From contig JWTM01000186.1 in NCBI GenBank assembly GCA_001749745.1, forward strand, positions 140,119-204,118: a stretch of DNA of 64,000 nucleotides, in the 5' to 3' direction. The DNA is from Candidatus Marispirochaeta associata (GTDB taxonomy: Bacteria > Spirochaetota > Spirochaetia > JC444 > Marispirochaetaceae). The notes below the pieces were generated by a model. It ran no database searches and was not told the DNA's origin. It saw only the letters and a list, made by a program, of their open reading frames with translations. Positions 8,802 to 17,665 of the stretch are shown in pieces; positions within the stretch are counted from its first letter, which is position 1, and every line of letters begins with the position of its first letter. The position numbers were made by a program, and so were the translations under genes.

Positions 8802-9706
8802 TCCTCTATAACCAGTTGTAAGCGGTACTCTTCACGCTGGGGATTATCCGGCAGGGGGCGTATCTCGCCCAACAGGGATACGTCTACGCCGCTTAAATCG
8901 CGCAGGCGCTCGAGGCTTAGCAATGCATCCGGTCCTTCGATTTCGACGACCGTATACGCGGGGGTATACTCGAGGCGGACCAGTCTGCTTCCCTCCGCTA
9001 CGGCCGTCGCCAAGAGCTCGATTAGGGCCAGGATAGAGAGCGGAGGCGAGGCGTCGGACACGCAGGGATTTATCGCTTCCGCCTCTTCCTGCAGGGCGGA
9101 CAACTCCTCCAATTGCACGGTCTGCTCCCGGCGCAGACCGGCCAGCTTGCTCAGTTCCGTGTACCGCTTCTGAATCTCTCTCCGGCCGAGTACAAAAAGC
9201 AGAGAGGTTGCGATCAGCACGACTAACCCGGTCTTTAAGACCGAGTGTATGCCGGTGCGCTCCTTGAACGCTCCCCGGTAGCCCCTCCTTCGGCGGAGTA
9301 CATCCAGATCGGCCGATCCGATATCATCGGAACCTTGATGCTGCCGGAGGGAGTAGGATCCCTCTGAGTTCGTTATCAGGATATCAGTAATTCCCGACTC
9401 GCTCAGGGTAACGCCCGTTTCTTTGCGGTGAAGCTTCACATCGACGGCATGGAAGAGGGGCAGGTAGAGCCCCGGCGGCGACACGGACGAGGTCGGGATA
9501 ATCGCCACCAACAGCTGATCCCTCCCTCCTGGTCCAAGCAGCCGGTAATCCCAACGGCAGGCAGATATTTCCCCGGGATAGAGCTCCGGCAGTTTGGCGG
9601 TCGCCGCTTGTACCAGATCGGCCCCTCTGGTCTCCGGTATCTTAAGCAGCTTGAGGATATACTCCTTCCGATCAATCCGCTTGTATCTGCGGCCTTTGCT
9701 TACCAT
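8798..9706 (-). CDS. GspL/PilN-like type II secretion platform protein
   Basis: 302 residues: a cytoplasmic N-terminal part (about 1-150), one membrane segment (VLKTGLVVLIATSLLFVLG, about 155-175), a coiled coil and a periplasmic ferredoxin-like domain. This is the order seen in GspL or a PilM-PilN fusion, which recruits the GspE ATPase to the membrane. The cytoplasmic domain is shorter than usual for GspL. Both ends overlap neighbours (7 bases with gspK, 4 with the GspM-like gene). The name is inferred mainly from order and topology. Confidence 0.65.
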   Translation of the reverse strand: MVSKGRRYKRIDRKEYILKLLKIPETRGADLVQAATAKLPELYPGEISACRWDYRLLGPGGRDQLLVAIIPTSSVSPPGLYLPLFHAVDVKLHRKETGVTLSESGITDILITNSEGSYSLRQHQGSDDIGSADLDVLRRRRGYRGAFKERTGIHSVLKTGLVVLIATSLLFVLGRREIQKRYTELSKLAGLRREQTVQLEELSALQEEAEAINPCVSDASPPLSILALIELLATAVAEGSRLVRLEYTPAYTVVEIEGPDALLSLERLRDLSGVDVSLLGEIRPLPDNPQREEYRLQLVIEE

Positions 9707-10722
9707 GGGATCTCCTCATCCACGACCCTATACTCGCGTACGCCTTCGGCGCTCCCCTCATCCGGTATACGGGCCAGTACCCGGGTTAAGACCGTGCCTG
9801 CCCGGTCCTCGATTCGAAGCTCCCAAAACCAGGTGGTATCCCCCAGCCAGGCGAAGAGACGGTTAGCATGCTCGGTTTCGACAACCGGAATGAGGTCGAA
9901 GAGCTCATCCTTTTTCAGCGGACGTTCCTTCCGCAATGAGATCACCCTGTCGGTTGTCTCTTCCGGCGAGACGACCCGGAAGGATTCGTAGGATAGGAGC
10001 TGTGTTATAATCCACTCCCCGGCAGTGTTGATGTTTACGGGAGGATCGGCGTTAATTACGGGAAAGACCATCTCGTAGTGGGCTGTCCCGATGAACCCTC
10101 GTAGTTCATCCGTCGTAATCAGGCGCCGCTTACGCAGCACCTCTCTAAGTCGTGTATGAAAGATACGCGCGGCCCCTTCGTCTCCGGTTCTCAATTCGAA
10201 GATGCGCTCCAGGGTAAATTCGTCTGCGGTGTTGATGTGCCAGTAGCCCCAAACAGTCAGATAGTTGTTCAAGGCCGGGGCTTCGAAGTATGCGCCGTAG
10301 TGATCCAGTTTGTTTAAAGATAATCCCGCATCCACCCGGTACTGCTGCAGGGCGGCGGGACTCCTCCCCGGCTTAAGATACTCCCCTACCGCCGTAGCGG
10401 TGATCATGGTTTTGCGAAGGGTATTCAGGTTGAAGCGGCTCGAGAGATCGGTCAGGCTTATCTGCAGCCCCGTTTCTTCGGCTAGGGCCTCGATCCGGGT
10501 ATGGACCGGAGCGGCAAGGGAGTCGGGCGCGGCTGCAGCCTGCGCGGAAAGGAGGGCGGTCGCCTCGTCGGCACAGGCCGAAAGCCGCATGAGCGCCTCC
10601 GTTCTGCGTTCGAGTCGGGCGACGAGGGCGGTCTCCGCTTCGGCAAGATGGGCCGCGCCGAGGGCGAGCGTCCCTGCTATTAAAATTGTCAGCAGGCTCA
10701 AAAGGGTGAGTTTAGCGCTCAT
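9700..10722 (-). CDS. gspK: Minor pseudopilin GspK
   Basis: 340-residue GspK-type protein, the large minor pseudopilin that sits at the tip of the type II pseudopilus. It has an N-terminal hydrophobic helix (LTLLSLLTILIAGTLALGA), the conserved SRFNLNTLRK region near residue 93, and helix-hairpin-helix-like GspK repeats such as PPVNINTAGEWIITQLL and KKDELFDLIPVV. The canonical prepilin cleavage site is not obvious at the N terminus, since the signal lacks a clear Gly before the helix. It overlaps the preceding pseudopilin gene by 11 bases. Confidence 0.82.
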   Translation of the reverse strand: MSAKLTLLSLLTILIAGTLALGAAHLAEAETALVARLERRTEALMRLSACADEATALLSAQAAAAPDSLAAPVHTRIEALAEETGLQISLTDLSSRFNLNTLRKTMITATAVGEYLKPGRSPAALQQYRVDAGLSLNKLDHYGAYFEAPALNNYLTVWGYWHINTADEFTLERIFELRTGDEGAARIFHTRLREVLRKRRLITTDELRGFIGTAHYEMVFPVINADPPVNINTAGEWIITQLLSYESFRVVSPEETTDRVISLRKERPLKKDELFDLIPVVETEHANRLFAWLGDTTWFWELRIEDRAGTVLTRVLARIPDEGSAEGVREYRVVDEEIPW

Positions 10723-11203
10723 GATCGATACTCCTTCCCGGCCAGTGGGCCCGGATCGGTACTACCGAATCAGCCATCGGTACCGTAAGGGCTACTCCTT
10801 CGTCGTCCACGGTGAGTCGCGTCCCAACGGGCAGCGGCAGGTGCTGCGTAGCGGCGCCGGGGATTCTAATTTCCAGCACTGCTTCTCGGCTATCCAGACG
10901 GAGCTGTAGCGTCTCTCTCTGCTTCCCGTCGAGAAAGTCGATCCTGTACTCCCCCGGATGCGAATCGATTCTCGGTCCCTCCAGCCAGAAGGGCGGCGCG
11001 ATTCGGCCCGCGGCGATACGCAGCGCGTGTTCGGCCGCAAGGATACGACGAAGGTCGCGGGCCCGCTCACCGCTCTCGGAAGAGCCGGCCCAGGCGCCGG
11101 AGACAAAGAGTACGGCGCTGCCGCTAAGGGAGGCGAGGATCAGCAGGGCGATCAGGGTCTCGATATAGCTGAAGCCCGCCTCGGAATCTTCAACGGCTCT
11201 CAT
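10712..11203 (-). CDS. Type II secretion pseudopilin (GspJ-like)
   Basis: 163 residues from the ATG at 11203, which has a clear GGAGG site; the longer open frame upstream is an overlap of the previous genes in another frame. The type III signal is classic: basic/acidic leader, then G^FSYIETLIALLILASL, with Glu at +5 after cleavage. The rest is beta-rich and matches the size of a minor pseudopilin of GspJ/GspH type. Its place between a small pseudopilin and gspK favours GspJ, but I and H cannot be excluded by sequence alone. Confidence 0.78.
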   Translation of the reverse strand: MRAVEDSEAGFSYIETLIALLILASLSGSAVLFVSGAWAGSSESGERARDLRRILAAEHALRIAAGRIAPPFWLEGPRIDSHPGEYRIDFLDGKQRETLQLRLDSREAVLEIRIPGAATQHLPLPVGTRLTVDDEGVALTVPMADSVVPIRAHWPGRSIDHER

Positions 11204-11432
11204 CTCTATCCTCCCGTACGGCAATCCTGTTTCGTTCGGCCAGTACCTCAACCGACCGATAGACCAGCTCCGTCTGGCGGTCGAGGGCGCTTCGGAACAG
11301 AATGCTGATAGAGGAGATGCAGGTGCATAACAGCAGCAGTGCAATGAGTGCGTCGAGCAGCCCAAAGCCCTCTTCCTTGCGATTCTCCGGCCGGGGTCTT
11401 CTATTGTTCCCATGAGACGAGATCCCGCGCAT
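11190..11432 (-). CDS. Small pseudopilin (GspI-like) with Asp at +5
   Basis: An 80-residue product from the ATG at 11432, inside the end of gspG, with a GAAGGGGG site about 10 bases upstream. After a basic leader (RRPRPENRKEEG) comes FGLLDALIALLLLCTC, a pilin helix in which the usual Glu at +5 is Asp. The mature part is only about 60 residues, shorter than ordinary GspI. It overlaps gspG by 32 bases and the next pseudopilin by 14. The position between gspG and the GspJ-like gene supports GspI. Confidence 0.7.
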   Translation of the reverse strand: MRGISSHGNNRRPRPENRKEEGFGLLDALIALLLLCTCISSISILFRSALDRQTELVYRSVEVLAERNRIAVREDRDESR

Positions 11433-11889
11433 CGCCGACGCCCCCTTCACGGCCGTCGGCGCCGTAACTGGCGATGCCGTAGGCCAGTCCGTTCGGCCCC
11501 GGCACCCTGTAGTGGTAGGCATTACCCCACGGGTCCGATTCAATCCGATTCTCAATATAGGGACCGTTCCAGCCATCTGGTATGGGGGATGCCGTCGGTT
11601 TCTTCCAGAGGGCTTCGAGTCCCTGAAGCTCACTGGGGTAGTCCCCGCAGTCGAAGAGGTAGCCTGATAAGGCCAGACTGATGGTCTCGATCTGATTCCG
11701 GGCGGCGACTCTCTTCGCCTGTCCCACATATCGGAAGCCTACGAACCCCACGGTGGTCGAGAGGGTGAGCACAATGGCCAGGACGATAATAGTCTCGATA
11801 AAGGTCCATCCCTCTTCCCCGGCTCGGATTCCTTCATTTCTTAGCCCTTTAGTTTTTCCTGTCAGCAAATATCTCTCCTTCGGTTGCAT
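11401..11889 (-). CDS. gspG: Major pseudopilin GspG
   Basis: Major pseudopilin, 162 residues. The signal is basic followed by G^WTFIETIIVLAIVLTLS with Glu at +5. The C-terminal part contains the signature segment DPWGNAYHYRVPG and YGIASYGADGREGG, which in known GspG proteins forms the calcium-binding loop. The cleaved subunit polymerises into the pseudopilus that pushes substrates through the secretin. The start lies 1 base from the gspF stop. A prepilin peptidase gene (gspO) is needed for maturation and is not in this window. Confidence 0.92.
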   Translation of the reverse strand: MQPKERYLLTGKTKGLRNEGIRAGEEGWTFIETIIVLAIVLTLSTTVGFVGFRYVGQAKRVAARNQIETISLALSGYLFDCGDYPSELQGLEALWKKPTASPIPDGWNGPYIENRIESDPWGNAYHYRVPGPNGLAYGIASYGADGREGGVGDARDLVSWEQ

Positions 11890-11890
11890 C

Positions 11891-12955
11891 TCAGAGTAAC
11901 TCTCCGTACCAGCGGAACAGGGGCAGTACGAATATCAGTACCGCTGCAAATAGAATCCCGCCGGTAATCAGGATCAGCACCGGCTCTATCAGACCCGTAA
12001 TTCTCTTCAGTCGCTTCTCGTACTCGTGGCGATAGTAGTGTTTCAACCCGGCGAATACTTCGGCCGGTGAGCCGGTTCTCTCGCCGATAGCGAGCCAACG
12101 AATAAAGCGGCGGGGTATGCGGCCCCCTGCTGCAAAAGCCGCTGGCGGGGAGGCGCCGAAGAGGAGCATTCCGCCGGCACTCTCTACATCCCGCCGCAGG
12201 GCGCTGTTCGATAGGACGGAAGATGCCTCCTTTACCGCCTGTTCCAGGAGCACCCCCCCTTGGGTAAGGGCCTCCAGGGCGAAGCAGAGATTCATCATCT
12301 CCCCGGCTAGCAGAAAACTGCCCAATCCCGGAAGCAGTAAAAGGATCCTGTCCGCAGTGAATTGAAAGTGCGGGACGAGTCGGTAGGCAAGGGTCCCGAA
12401 CAGGGGCAGGCCCAGGATCATGATCGTGAGAATCCCGAGTCCGCCCACGGCCAGTTCCATGCGAGCCACTGTCGCGTCTACTCCTGCATTGCCGGTCGAA
12501 AGGCTTTCGAGGGCAGCGATGAGCCGCGGCGCAATCAGGGTTAGTATCAATACGGCGCCGCTTATGAGTACCGTCAGAATAAAGAGGGGGTAAATCAGCG
12601 CCGAGATAAGCTTCTCCCCGATCATCTTGCGGGTTTTGAGATAGTCCCAGAGGGCGGGGAGCACCGTCGACAGGCCGCCCAATCCTTCGCCGATAGAAAC
12701 CAGGGATGAGTAGATACCGGGCACGCCGGCGGAGGAGAGCACCTGAGAGAGCGGCTCGCCTCCGGTGACCGCGGACCGGAGCTTATTAACCAGATCTCCT
12801 CGTCGATGATCGGCGAAGATTTCCGCTGACAATTCCAGGGCTTCCGAGGTTTCGAGACCGGCCTCTGTCAGGAGTGCCAGGGTCTCGGTCAGTTCTATGA
12901 GGAAGGCGGATGGTATGCGGATCTGTTGGTAGCTTGGGGGAGACACTTCACGCAT
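11891..12955 (-). CDS. gspF: Type II secretion inner-membrane protein GspF
   Basis: 354 residues with two GspF/PilC domains (about 15-135 and 220-345) and three strong membrane segments (LISALIYPLFILTVLISGAV; ILTIMILGLPLFGTLAY; VLILITGGILFAAVLIFVLP). Conserved features include PLSQVLSSAGVPGIYSSLVSIGEGLGGLS and a second-domain counterpart RRFIRWLAIGERTGSPAEV. It is the polytopic platform protein contacting the GspE ATPase. The start overlaps the end of gspE by 8 bases. Confidence 0.93.
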   Translation of the reverse strand: MREVSPPSYQQIRIPSAFLIELTETLALLTEAGLETSEALELSAEIFADHRRGDLVNKLRSAVTGGEPLSQVLSSAGVPGIYSSLVSIGEGLGGLSTVLPALWDYLKTRKMIGEKLISALIYPLFILTVLISGAVLILTLIAPRLIAALESLSTGNAGVDATVARMELAVGGLGILTIMILGLPLFGTLAYRLVPHFQFTADRILLLLPGLGSFLLAGEMMNLCFALEALTQGGVLLEQAVKEASSVLSNSALRRDVESAGGMLLFGASPPAAFAAGGRIPRRFIRWLAIGERTGSPAEVFAGLKHYYRHEYEKRLKRITGLIEPVLILITGGILFAAVLIFVLPLFRWYGELL

Positions 12956-14447
12956 GGCTGAGCGCCCCCGCCCGCTCCAGTTCAGCCAGGCTCGTAAGGC
13001 CCGAAACCGCGGCCCTTAGGGACTGTTTGTGCAAAGAGCACATCCCCCGGCGCGTCAGGAAGGCCCGTAACTCACCGCTGTCGGCGGCGCTCGAGATCAG
13101 GGTGCTCAGCTCTGGGTCGCAAACAAAATATTCGGCTAAAGCGAAGCGACCGGAAAACCCGAGACCGCCGCAAGTTCTACAACCGCACGCTTCCCATATA
13201 TGTGTAGCTTCCGCTGTCGCGGAGCGCAGCAGTTTTCTTTCCGCCGGGGTGCAGGGTACGCTGCGTCGGCACTGAGGGCAGAGGCTGCGTACCAGTCGTT
13301 GGGCGAGGATACCCCGTAATACGGCGGCGATGAGGTAGGGTTCAACTCCCAGGTCTCTCAGACGTTCCACCGCAGAAACGGCATCGTTGGTATGCAGGGT
13401 AGAGAGCACCAGATGCCCGGTCAAAGCCGCCCGGACCGCCAGCCGGGCCGTCTCGTGATCCCGGATCTCTCCCACCAAAATCACGTCCGGATCCTGACGC
13501 AGGACTCGTCGCAACAGGGCGTCGAAGCCCAAACCGATCTTCTCGTTGGTCTGTATCTGGTCGGCCCCGTCGATCAGGTATTCCACCGGATCCTCGATGG
13601 TAATGATCTTGAGGGTCTCCGAGGCTAGCGAGCGGATCATTGCATTCAGGGTCGTCGATTTCCCCGAACCTGTAGGCCCGGTGACGAGGATCATTCCATG
13701 GGGTCGTTTCAGGAGAGAGGAGAGGAACATGAGGATATCCTCGTCGAACCCAAGTTGCCCCAAGGAGAGCGGAGTATGCGTGCTGCTAAAGAGCCGCATT
13801 ACAATCGATTCGTCCCCCTCCATATACGAGGCCCCGGCGGTGGGGACGCAGGAGACGCGCATATCGAGGCTCACGCCGGCAAGCTTGACTGTGGTGCGAC
13901 CGTCCTGCGGTTTTCTCCGTTCCATGATATTCAGGCCCGCCATCACCTTGATCCGCGAGGCGACGGCTCGGAAGCGGGAGGGGTCGAGACGGCGGACAGT
14001 CGAGAGAACTCCGTCGATGCGGTATCGAACTCGCACGCCATCCGAGAGGGATTCTATATGGATGTCGGAGGCGCGGCTCCGGATCGCATCGATACAGATA
14101 CTGTTGACCAGGGTGACTGTCGGAGCGTCGGTGGTCGTCTCTTCGAGAATGTGGCCTGAAGCGGATCGAGTAGCCGTAGCGTCGGCATTCTTACTCAGAT
14201 AACGGCTCAGCCAGGCGGAGAAGTCGCTCCCCTCCAGAGGAATTACCCGTATCTGTTTGCGGTGGTAGCTTTGGAGACCCAGGATCATAGAGTCGTCGAT
14301 CCTCCGCCCGGCTCCGATGGTCACCCGCTTCAGATCCTCGCCGAGTTTAAGCAGCCCCTGACTTCGAATAAACTCCGTGCTGTACTGCTCGTCACCCTCC
14401 GGCAACGGCTCCCAGGCGGCAAGGGCAGTCGGATCGGGTCGCTTCAT
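12948..14447 (-). CDS. gspE: Type II secretion ATPase GspE
   Basis: 499-residue secretion ATPase of the GspE/PulE family. It has Walker A GPTGSGKST (257-265), the Asp box IITIEDPVEY (281-290), Walker B region DVILVGEIRD (321-330) and the His box TGHLVLSTLHTND. The zinc module is present with Cys390, Cys393, Cys423 and Cys426. The N1 domain is short. Its ATP hydrolysis drives pseudopilus assembly from the cytoplasmic side. It overlaps gspD by 4 bases and gspF by 8. Confidence 0.95.
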   Translation of the reverse strand: MKRPDPTALAAWEPLPEGDEQYSTEFIRSQGLLKLGEDLKRVTIGAGRRIDDSMILGLQSYHRKQIRVIPLEGSDFSAWLSRYLSKNADATATRSASGHILEETTTDAPTVTLVNSICIDAIRSRASDIHIESLSDGVRVRYRIDGVLSTVRRLDPSRFRAVASRIKVMAGLNIMERRKPQDGRTTVKLAGVSLDMRVSCVPTAGASYMEGDESIVMRLFSSTHTPLSLGQLGFDEDILMFLSSLLKRPHGMILVTGPTGSGKSTTLNAMIRSLASETLKIITIEDPVEYLIDGADQIQTNEKIGLGFDALLRRVLRQDPDVILVGEIRDHETARLAVRAALTGHLVLSTLHTNDAVSAVERLRDLGVEPYLIAAVLRGILAQRLVRSLCPQCRRSVPCTPAERKLLRSATAEATHIWEACGCRTCGGLGFSGRFALAEYFVCDPELSTLISSAADSGELRAFLTRRGMCSLHKQSLRAAVSGLTSLAELERAGALSHA

Positions 14448-16606
14448 TCTTCGCTGTTCTCCGCCAGATACTTGGTATAGATCCTGAGCGCTTCATCTCT
14501 CCTGCTTGCTGCTTCCCGTTCAGGATGCTCGATGTGGGGAACCACGTAGATCACCATCTCCGTGGTATCGATGCTCTCGACACGGTTTTGAAACAGAAGT
14601 CCCAAGAGGGGAATATCCCCCAGAATCGGAATCTTGGTGGTGGAGTAGTCTTCATCCTGCTGGATCAGTCCTCCGATCACCACCGGTTTTCCCGAAGGGG
14701 TGCGCACATGGGAGGAGACGACCTTCTCGGTGGTCGTCGGCGGCGACCCGCTGGAGGAGTCGCTGCCTTGTTTCGAGACGGTGGCCGAGACCTCCATGGT
14801 GATCATCCCGTCCCCGGAGACCCAGCCGTTGAGCGAGATGATCAGCCCAGAGGTCAACTCCCTGGTTATGCCGGTGGAACGGGTCTCTCCGGTGTCCGGG
14901 TCGATTTCGTAGTCCCGGTAACGGTAGGTGTTGGTGTTTTGAAACTTGAGATCCTCCCCGGACAGTCCGTTCAAAGTCGTATCGGCCATAATGCTGGCCC
15001 GGGTCTCCGCCATATCGAGGCTTAAATCGACGGCGAAGAGGTAGCCGAAATTGGAGACGATATCAAAATTGAGGGTCATCAGCTGCCCGATTGAGCCTAA
15101 GAAGGTCGTCTCGGCTCCCGCTTCAGCCACATCATTCGACCATGTGCTGCTGAAGTTGAGGCTTTCGCCGTCTTGGTACTGAACAACCAAGAGGTCGTAG
15201 CGAATTTGCGGGATCGGTCGATCGATTATCTCGAGCTGATCGAGAAAGAGCCGGCGACGTTTTAGAGGTCCCGTATAGAAGATCAGGTTGGGATCGACAG
15301 ACTCTACAATCTCCCTCTTCGAAACCGACGGGGGGAGCTTTGCGGCCAAGGTCTCTGCGCTAATATAGCGTAAGCGGATCGGCAGCTGCTCTTCCCCATG
15401 GTCGAGTAGGGTGAGGAGCCGGGAAAGATCCTCTGCTTGAGCCTCGTTCAACGGAAGCACGAAGGAGTTGGTCCCGCCGATTACCTTCGGCTCGCGCAGG
15501 GAGAAACGCGGGGGAAGCAGTTGTAGCGCATCTTGAACACTCAGGTGGGCCAGGTCGAATCGATGATAGGTCAAGCCGTCTGTGGGAATGTCGAGGGAGC
15601 GGATATACTCCTCCACCGGCGAAATCTCCTCCGGGGAACCGTAGAGCACCACCGTATTGGCTGTTTTCTCGATGCGCATTAGCTGAGAGGCGGACAAGTC
15701 CGGCGGTAAGAGCTGGGAGAGCTCGGCCGCCGCGATATGGTCCAAGGGCACGCGTACGGTGGTTTTCAATTTTTTTAGGATGTCTCGCCGCTCGATCTCG
15801 AAGAGGTAGTAGATCCCTCCGGCGAGGTGATAATCTGCCGATGCCTGTTCCAGAATCAATCTTAGGAGGGTCTCGAAACTCTTATCGGAAAAGTGAAGAT
15901 TCTCAAGGATGATGTCGCTGCGCATCAGCAGGCTGTATTCGGCCTCCTCCAGGGTGAATAGTTCTGCGATGAGGTCCCGGAACAGAATCCTCTCTATGTC
16001 GAGGGAGTAGCCCCCGGAAGGCTTCCATTTCAGACTCATACCGCGCCGAGGAGATCGAGCACTCTCCCCAGGGATCTTGCGGATATAGTAGTAGCTCTCA
16101 TCTTCCTCCAGTCGGTACTCGTCCAAGCGGGCGATTAAAATTCCCAGCGCTTCCCGGGGAGTTGCCGACTCAATATGAACTGTGAGCGAGATGGGCGGTA
16201 GGGCATCGCAGAGGATCGTCCGCTCGATGGCTTCGGAGAGCGCTCGAATCAGAAACCGCAGTTCGACGTCCTCTCCATGAAGCCGTACTCTGTTCTCCCC
16301 GGCGTCGTAATCGGCCTCGATGCGGGAGACGTAATAGACCCCCTCGCGAAGTTCCGCATGGAGCTTGTAGGTTTCGAGAAATACCTTGAGGGATGTTGCG
16401 AAATCAAGGGAATGAAAAAAGTAGCTGGCCGTGCCGGTAACCGTCTCGTCGGGGATAATCGAGATATCTCCTATCTCGGCGAGTACCAGCAGAATGTCGC
16501 TAATGGCCTGATTGCGAAATGTAAGGGAATCCAAGCTCTGCCCGTCCGCGCTCAAGCAAAGGAGCAATAGGCAAAAGATAAGGATGAGCTCGAATATCGT
16601 CGGCAT
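14444..16606 (-). CDS. gspD: Type II secretion secretin GspD
   Basis: Outer-membrane secretin, about 720 residues. A signal peptide (FELILIFCLLLLCLSADG) precedes several N domains (about residues 30-400). The C-terminal secretin domain holds PVVIGGLIQQDE and IPILGDIPLLGLLFQNR, the family signature. An upstream in-frame ATG at 16633 would add nine residues; neither start has a clear ribosome-binding site, so the start is uncertain. It is the first gene of the leftward operon and faces a divergent operon that encodes a giant exported Rhs protein. Confidence 0.92.
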   Translation of the reverse strand: MPTIFELILIFCLLLLCLSADGQSLDSLTFRNQAISDILLVLAEIGDISIIPDETVTGTASYFFHSLDFATSLKVFLETYKLHAELREGVYYVSRIEADYDAGENRVRLHGEDVELRFLIRALSEAIERTILCDALPPISLTVHIESATPREALGILIARLDEYRLEEDESYYYIRKIPGESARSPRRGMSLKWKPSGGYSLDIERILFRDLIAELFTLEEAEYSLLMRSDIILENLHFSDKSFETLLRLILEQASADYHLAGGIYYLFEIERRDILKKLKTTVRVPLDHIAAAELSQLLPPDLSASQLMRIEKTANTVVLYGSPEEISPVEEYIRSLDIPTDGLTYHRFDLAHLSVQDALQLLPPRFSLREPKVIGGTNSFVLPLNEAQAEDLSRLLTLLDHGEEQLPIRLRYISAETLAAKLPPSVSKREIVESVDPNLIFYTGPLKRRRLFLDQLEIIDRPIPQIRYDLLVVQYQDGESLNFSSTWSNDVAEAGAETTFLGSIGQLMTLNFDIVSNFGYLFAVDLSLDMAETRASIMADTTLNGLSGEDLKFQNTNTYRYRDYEIDPDTGETRSTGITRELTSGLIISLNGWVSGDGMITMEVSATVSKQGSDSSSGSPPTTTEKVVSSHVRTPSGKPVVIGGLIQQDEDYSTTKIPILGDIPLLGLLFQNRVESIDTTEMVIYVVPHIEHPEREAASRRDEALRIYTKYLAENSEE

Positions 16607-16744
16607 TGTTACTAGGGGTAAATCCTTGGCCATACTGCTTGAATAAGATGCCTTGGGTACGGATCGCTTCTAGGGATAAAGAAAATTCAAAAAAAATCCT
16701 TTCTCGTGAAGCAGAGACGAGGTAATGCGCCTTGAAGATCGTAT

Positions 16745-17665
16745 ATGGGCGACAAGAAAAACGGAGAGTATCGAATCGGCTTGACTAGGGGAGTGATGTT
16801 TCTGTCCTTACTGCTCTTGTGGATCGGGGCGATTGGATTCGCCGGCTACAGTGATCGGCGAGCGCTTCTACGGCTCGAAGCGGCGCAGACCGCCATATAT
16901 GGAGAGATAGAACAGCTTCAGTCACAAGCGACAGCTCATGTTGCGCTGCTTCAAGGGAACCAGGAGAAAATGGCGGATGATTTGCTCTCTTACTCCCTCG
17001 GCCAGAAAGATCTCGACCAGGGACATCAGGCTTTAGTGCGTGAGCTGCGGCAGATAGAGGTCGAACTTGCGGAGCTTGCCTTAGGGTTCGATCGGTTTAA
17101 TCCATCCGGCCGTAATGATAGCCCCTCGCTGGAGACGAGAGTACAGGCTTTGCTTGATGCGGGGGAGCTGAGCTTCCGGGAGGGGGACTACAGCACCGCC
17201 ATCAATAGAATGGAGGCGGCCTTGGCCCTCGATCCCGCAAGCTCTCGCGCCCAGCTCTATCACGCGGCGGCTCTCTTTCGAGAGAACCAGGCGGATACCC
17301 TGCGCTTCACGTGCATTAAAGAGGAACTGTCACAGGTCCTCGGTGCGGATCCGTCGAATAGTTTGGCCCTGGAGATCCTGGGGGAGGTGGCCTTCGAGGA
17401 GGAGGCGTGGCCGAGAGCGATGCTTATCTATTCCCGTTTGGGGACCCACGATCCCGGACTGCCCGACTACCGGATGCGCTTAATCTACGCGGCCGAGGCC
17501 GCAGGCTCCCTAAAGAGTGTACTGCAGGAGATAGAATCGCTCTTGACGAGCGGATCCGAGTCGGGGGATTACGAGGGCGCCCTCTACTCCAGACGAGAAC
17601 TCCAGAGTCTTCGCGATCAGGCTCGATCGGAGTTTTTCAATCGGGAGGGGGATGATGGGCGATAG
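16745..17665 (+). CDS. Membrane-anchored TPR protein
   Basis: 306 residues of unknown specific function. One N-terminal membrane segment (GVMFLSLLLLWIGAIGFAGY) is followed by a coiled coil (about 40-110) and TPR-like repeats (ALLDAGELSFREGDYSTAIN, then ALALDPASSRAQLYHAAALF). This is a periplasm-facing scaffold layout. It starts the rightward operon facing gspD across about 140 bases, and its end overlaps the next gene by 14 bases. A link to secretion or to assembly of the surface proteins encoded downstream is inferred from position only. Confidence 0.75.
   Translation: MGDKKNGEYRIGLTRGVMFLSLLLLWIGAIGFAGYSDRRALLRLEAAQTAIYGEIEQLQSQATAHVALLQGNQEKMADDLLSYSLGQKDLDQGHQALVRELRQIEVELAELALGFDRFNPSGRNDSPSLETRVQALLDAGELSFREGDYSTAINRMEAALALDPASSRAQLYHAAALFRENQADTLRFTCIKEELSQVLGADPSNSLALEILGEVAFEEEAWPRAMLIYSRLGTHDPGLPDYRMRLIYAAEAAGSLKSVLQEIESLLTSGSESGDYEGALYSRRELQSLRDQARSEFFNREGDDGR

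Noticed and set aside
10712..11413. Longer version of the GspJ-like gene
   Set aside because: The first 70 codons overlap other pilin genes out of frame; the prepilin leader and GGAGG fit only the start at 11203.
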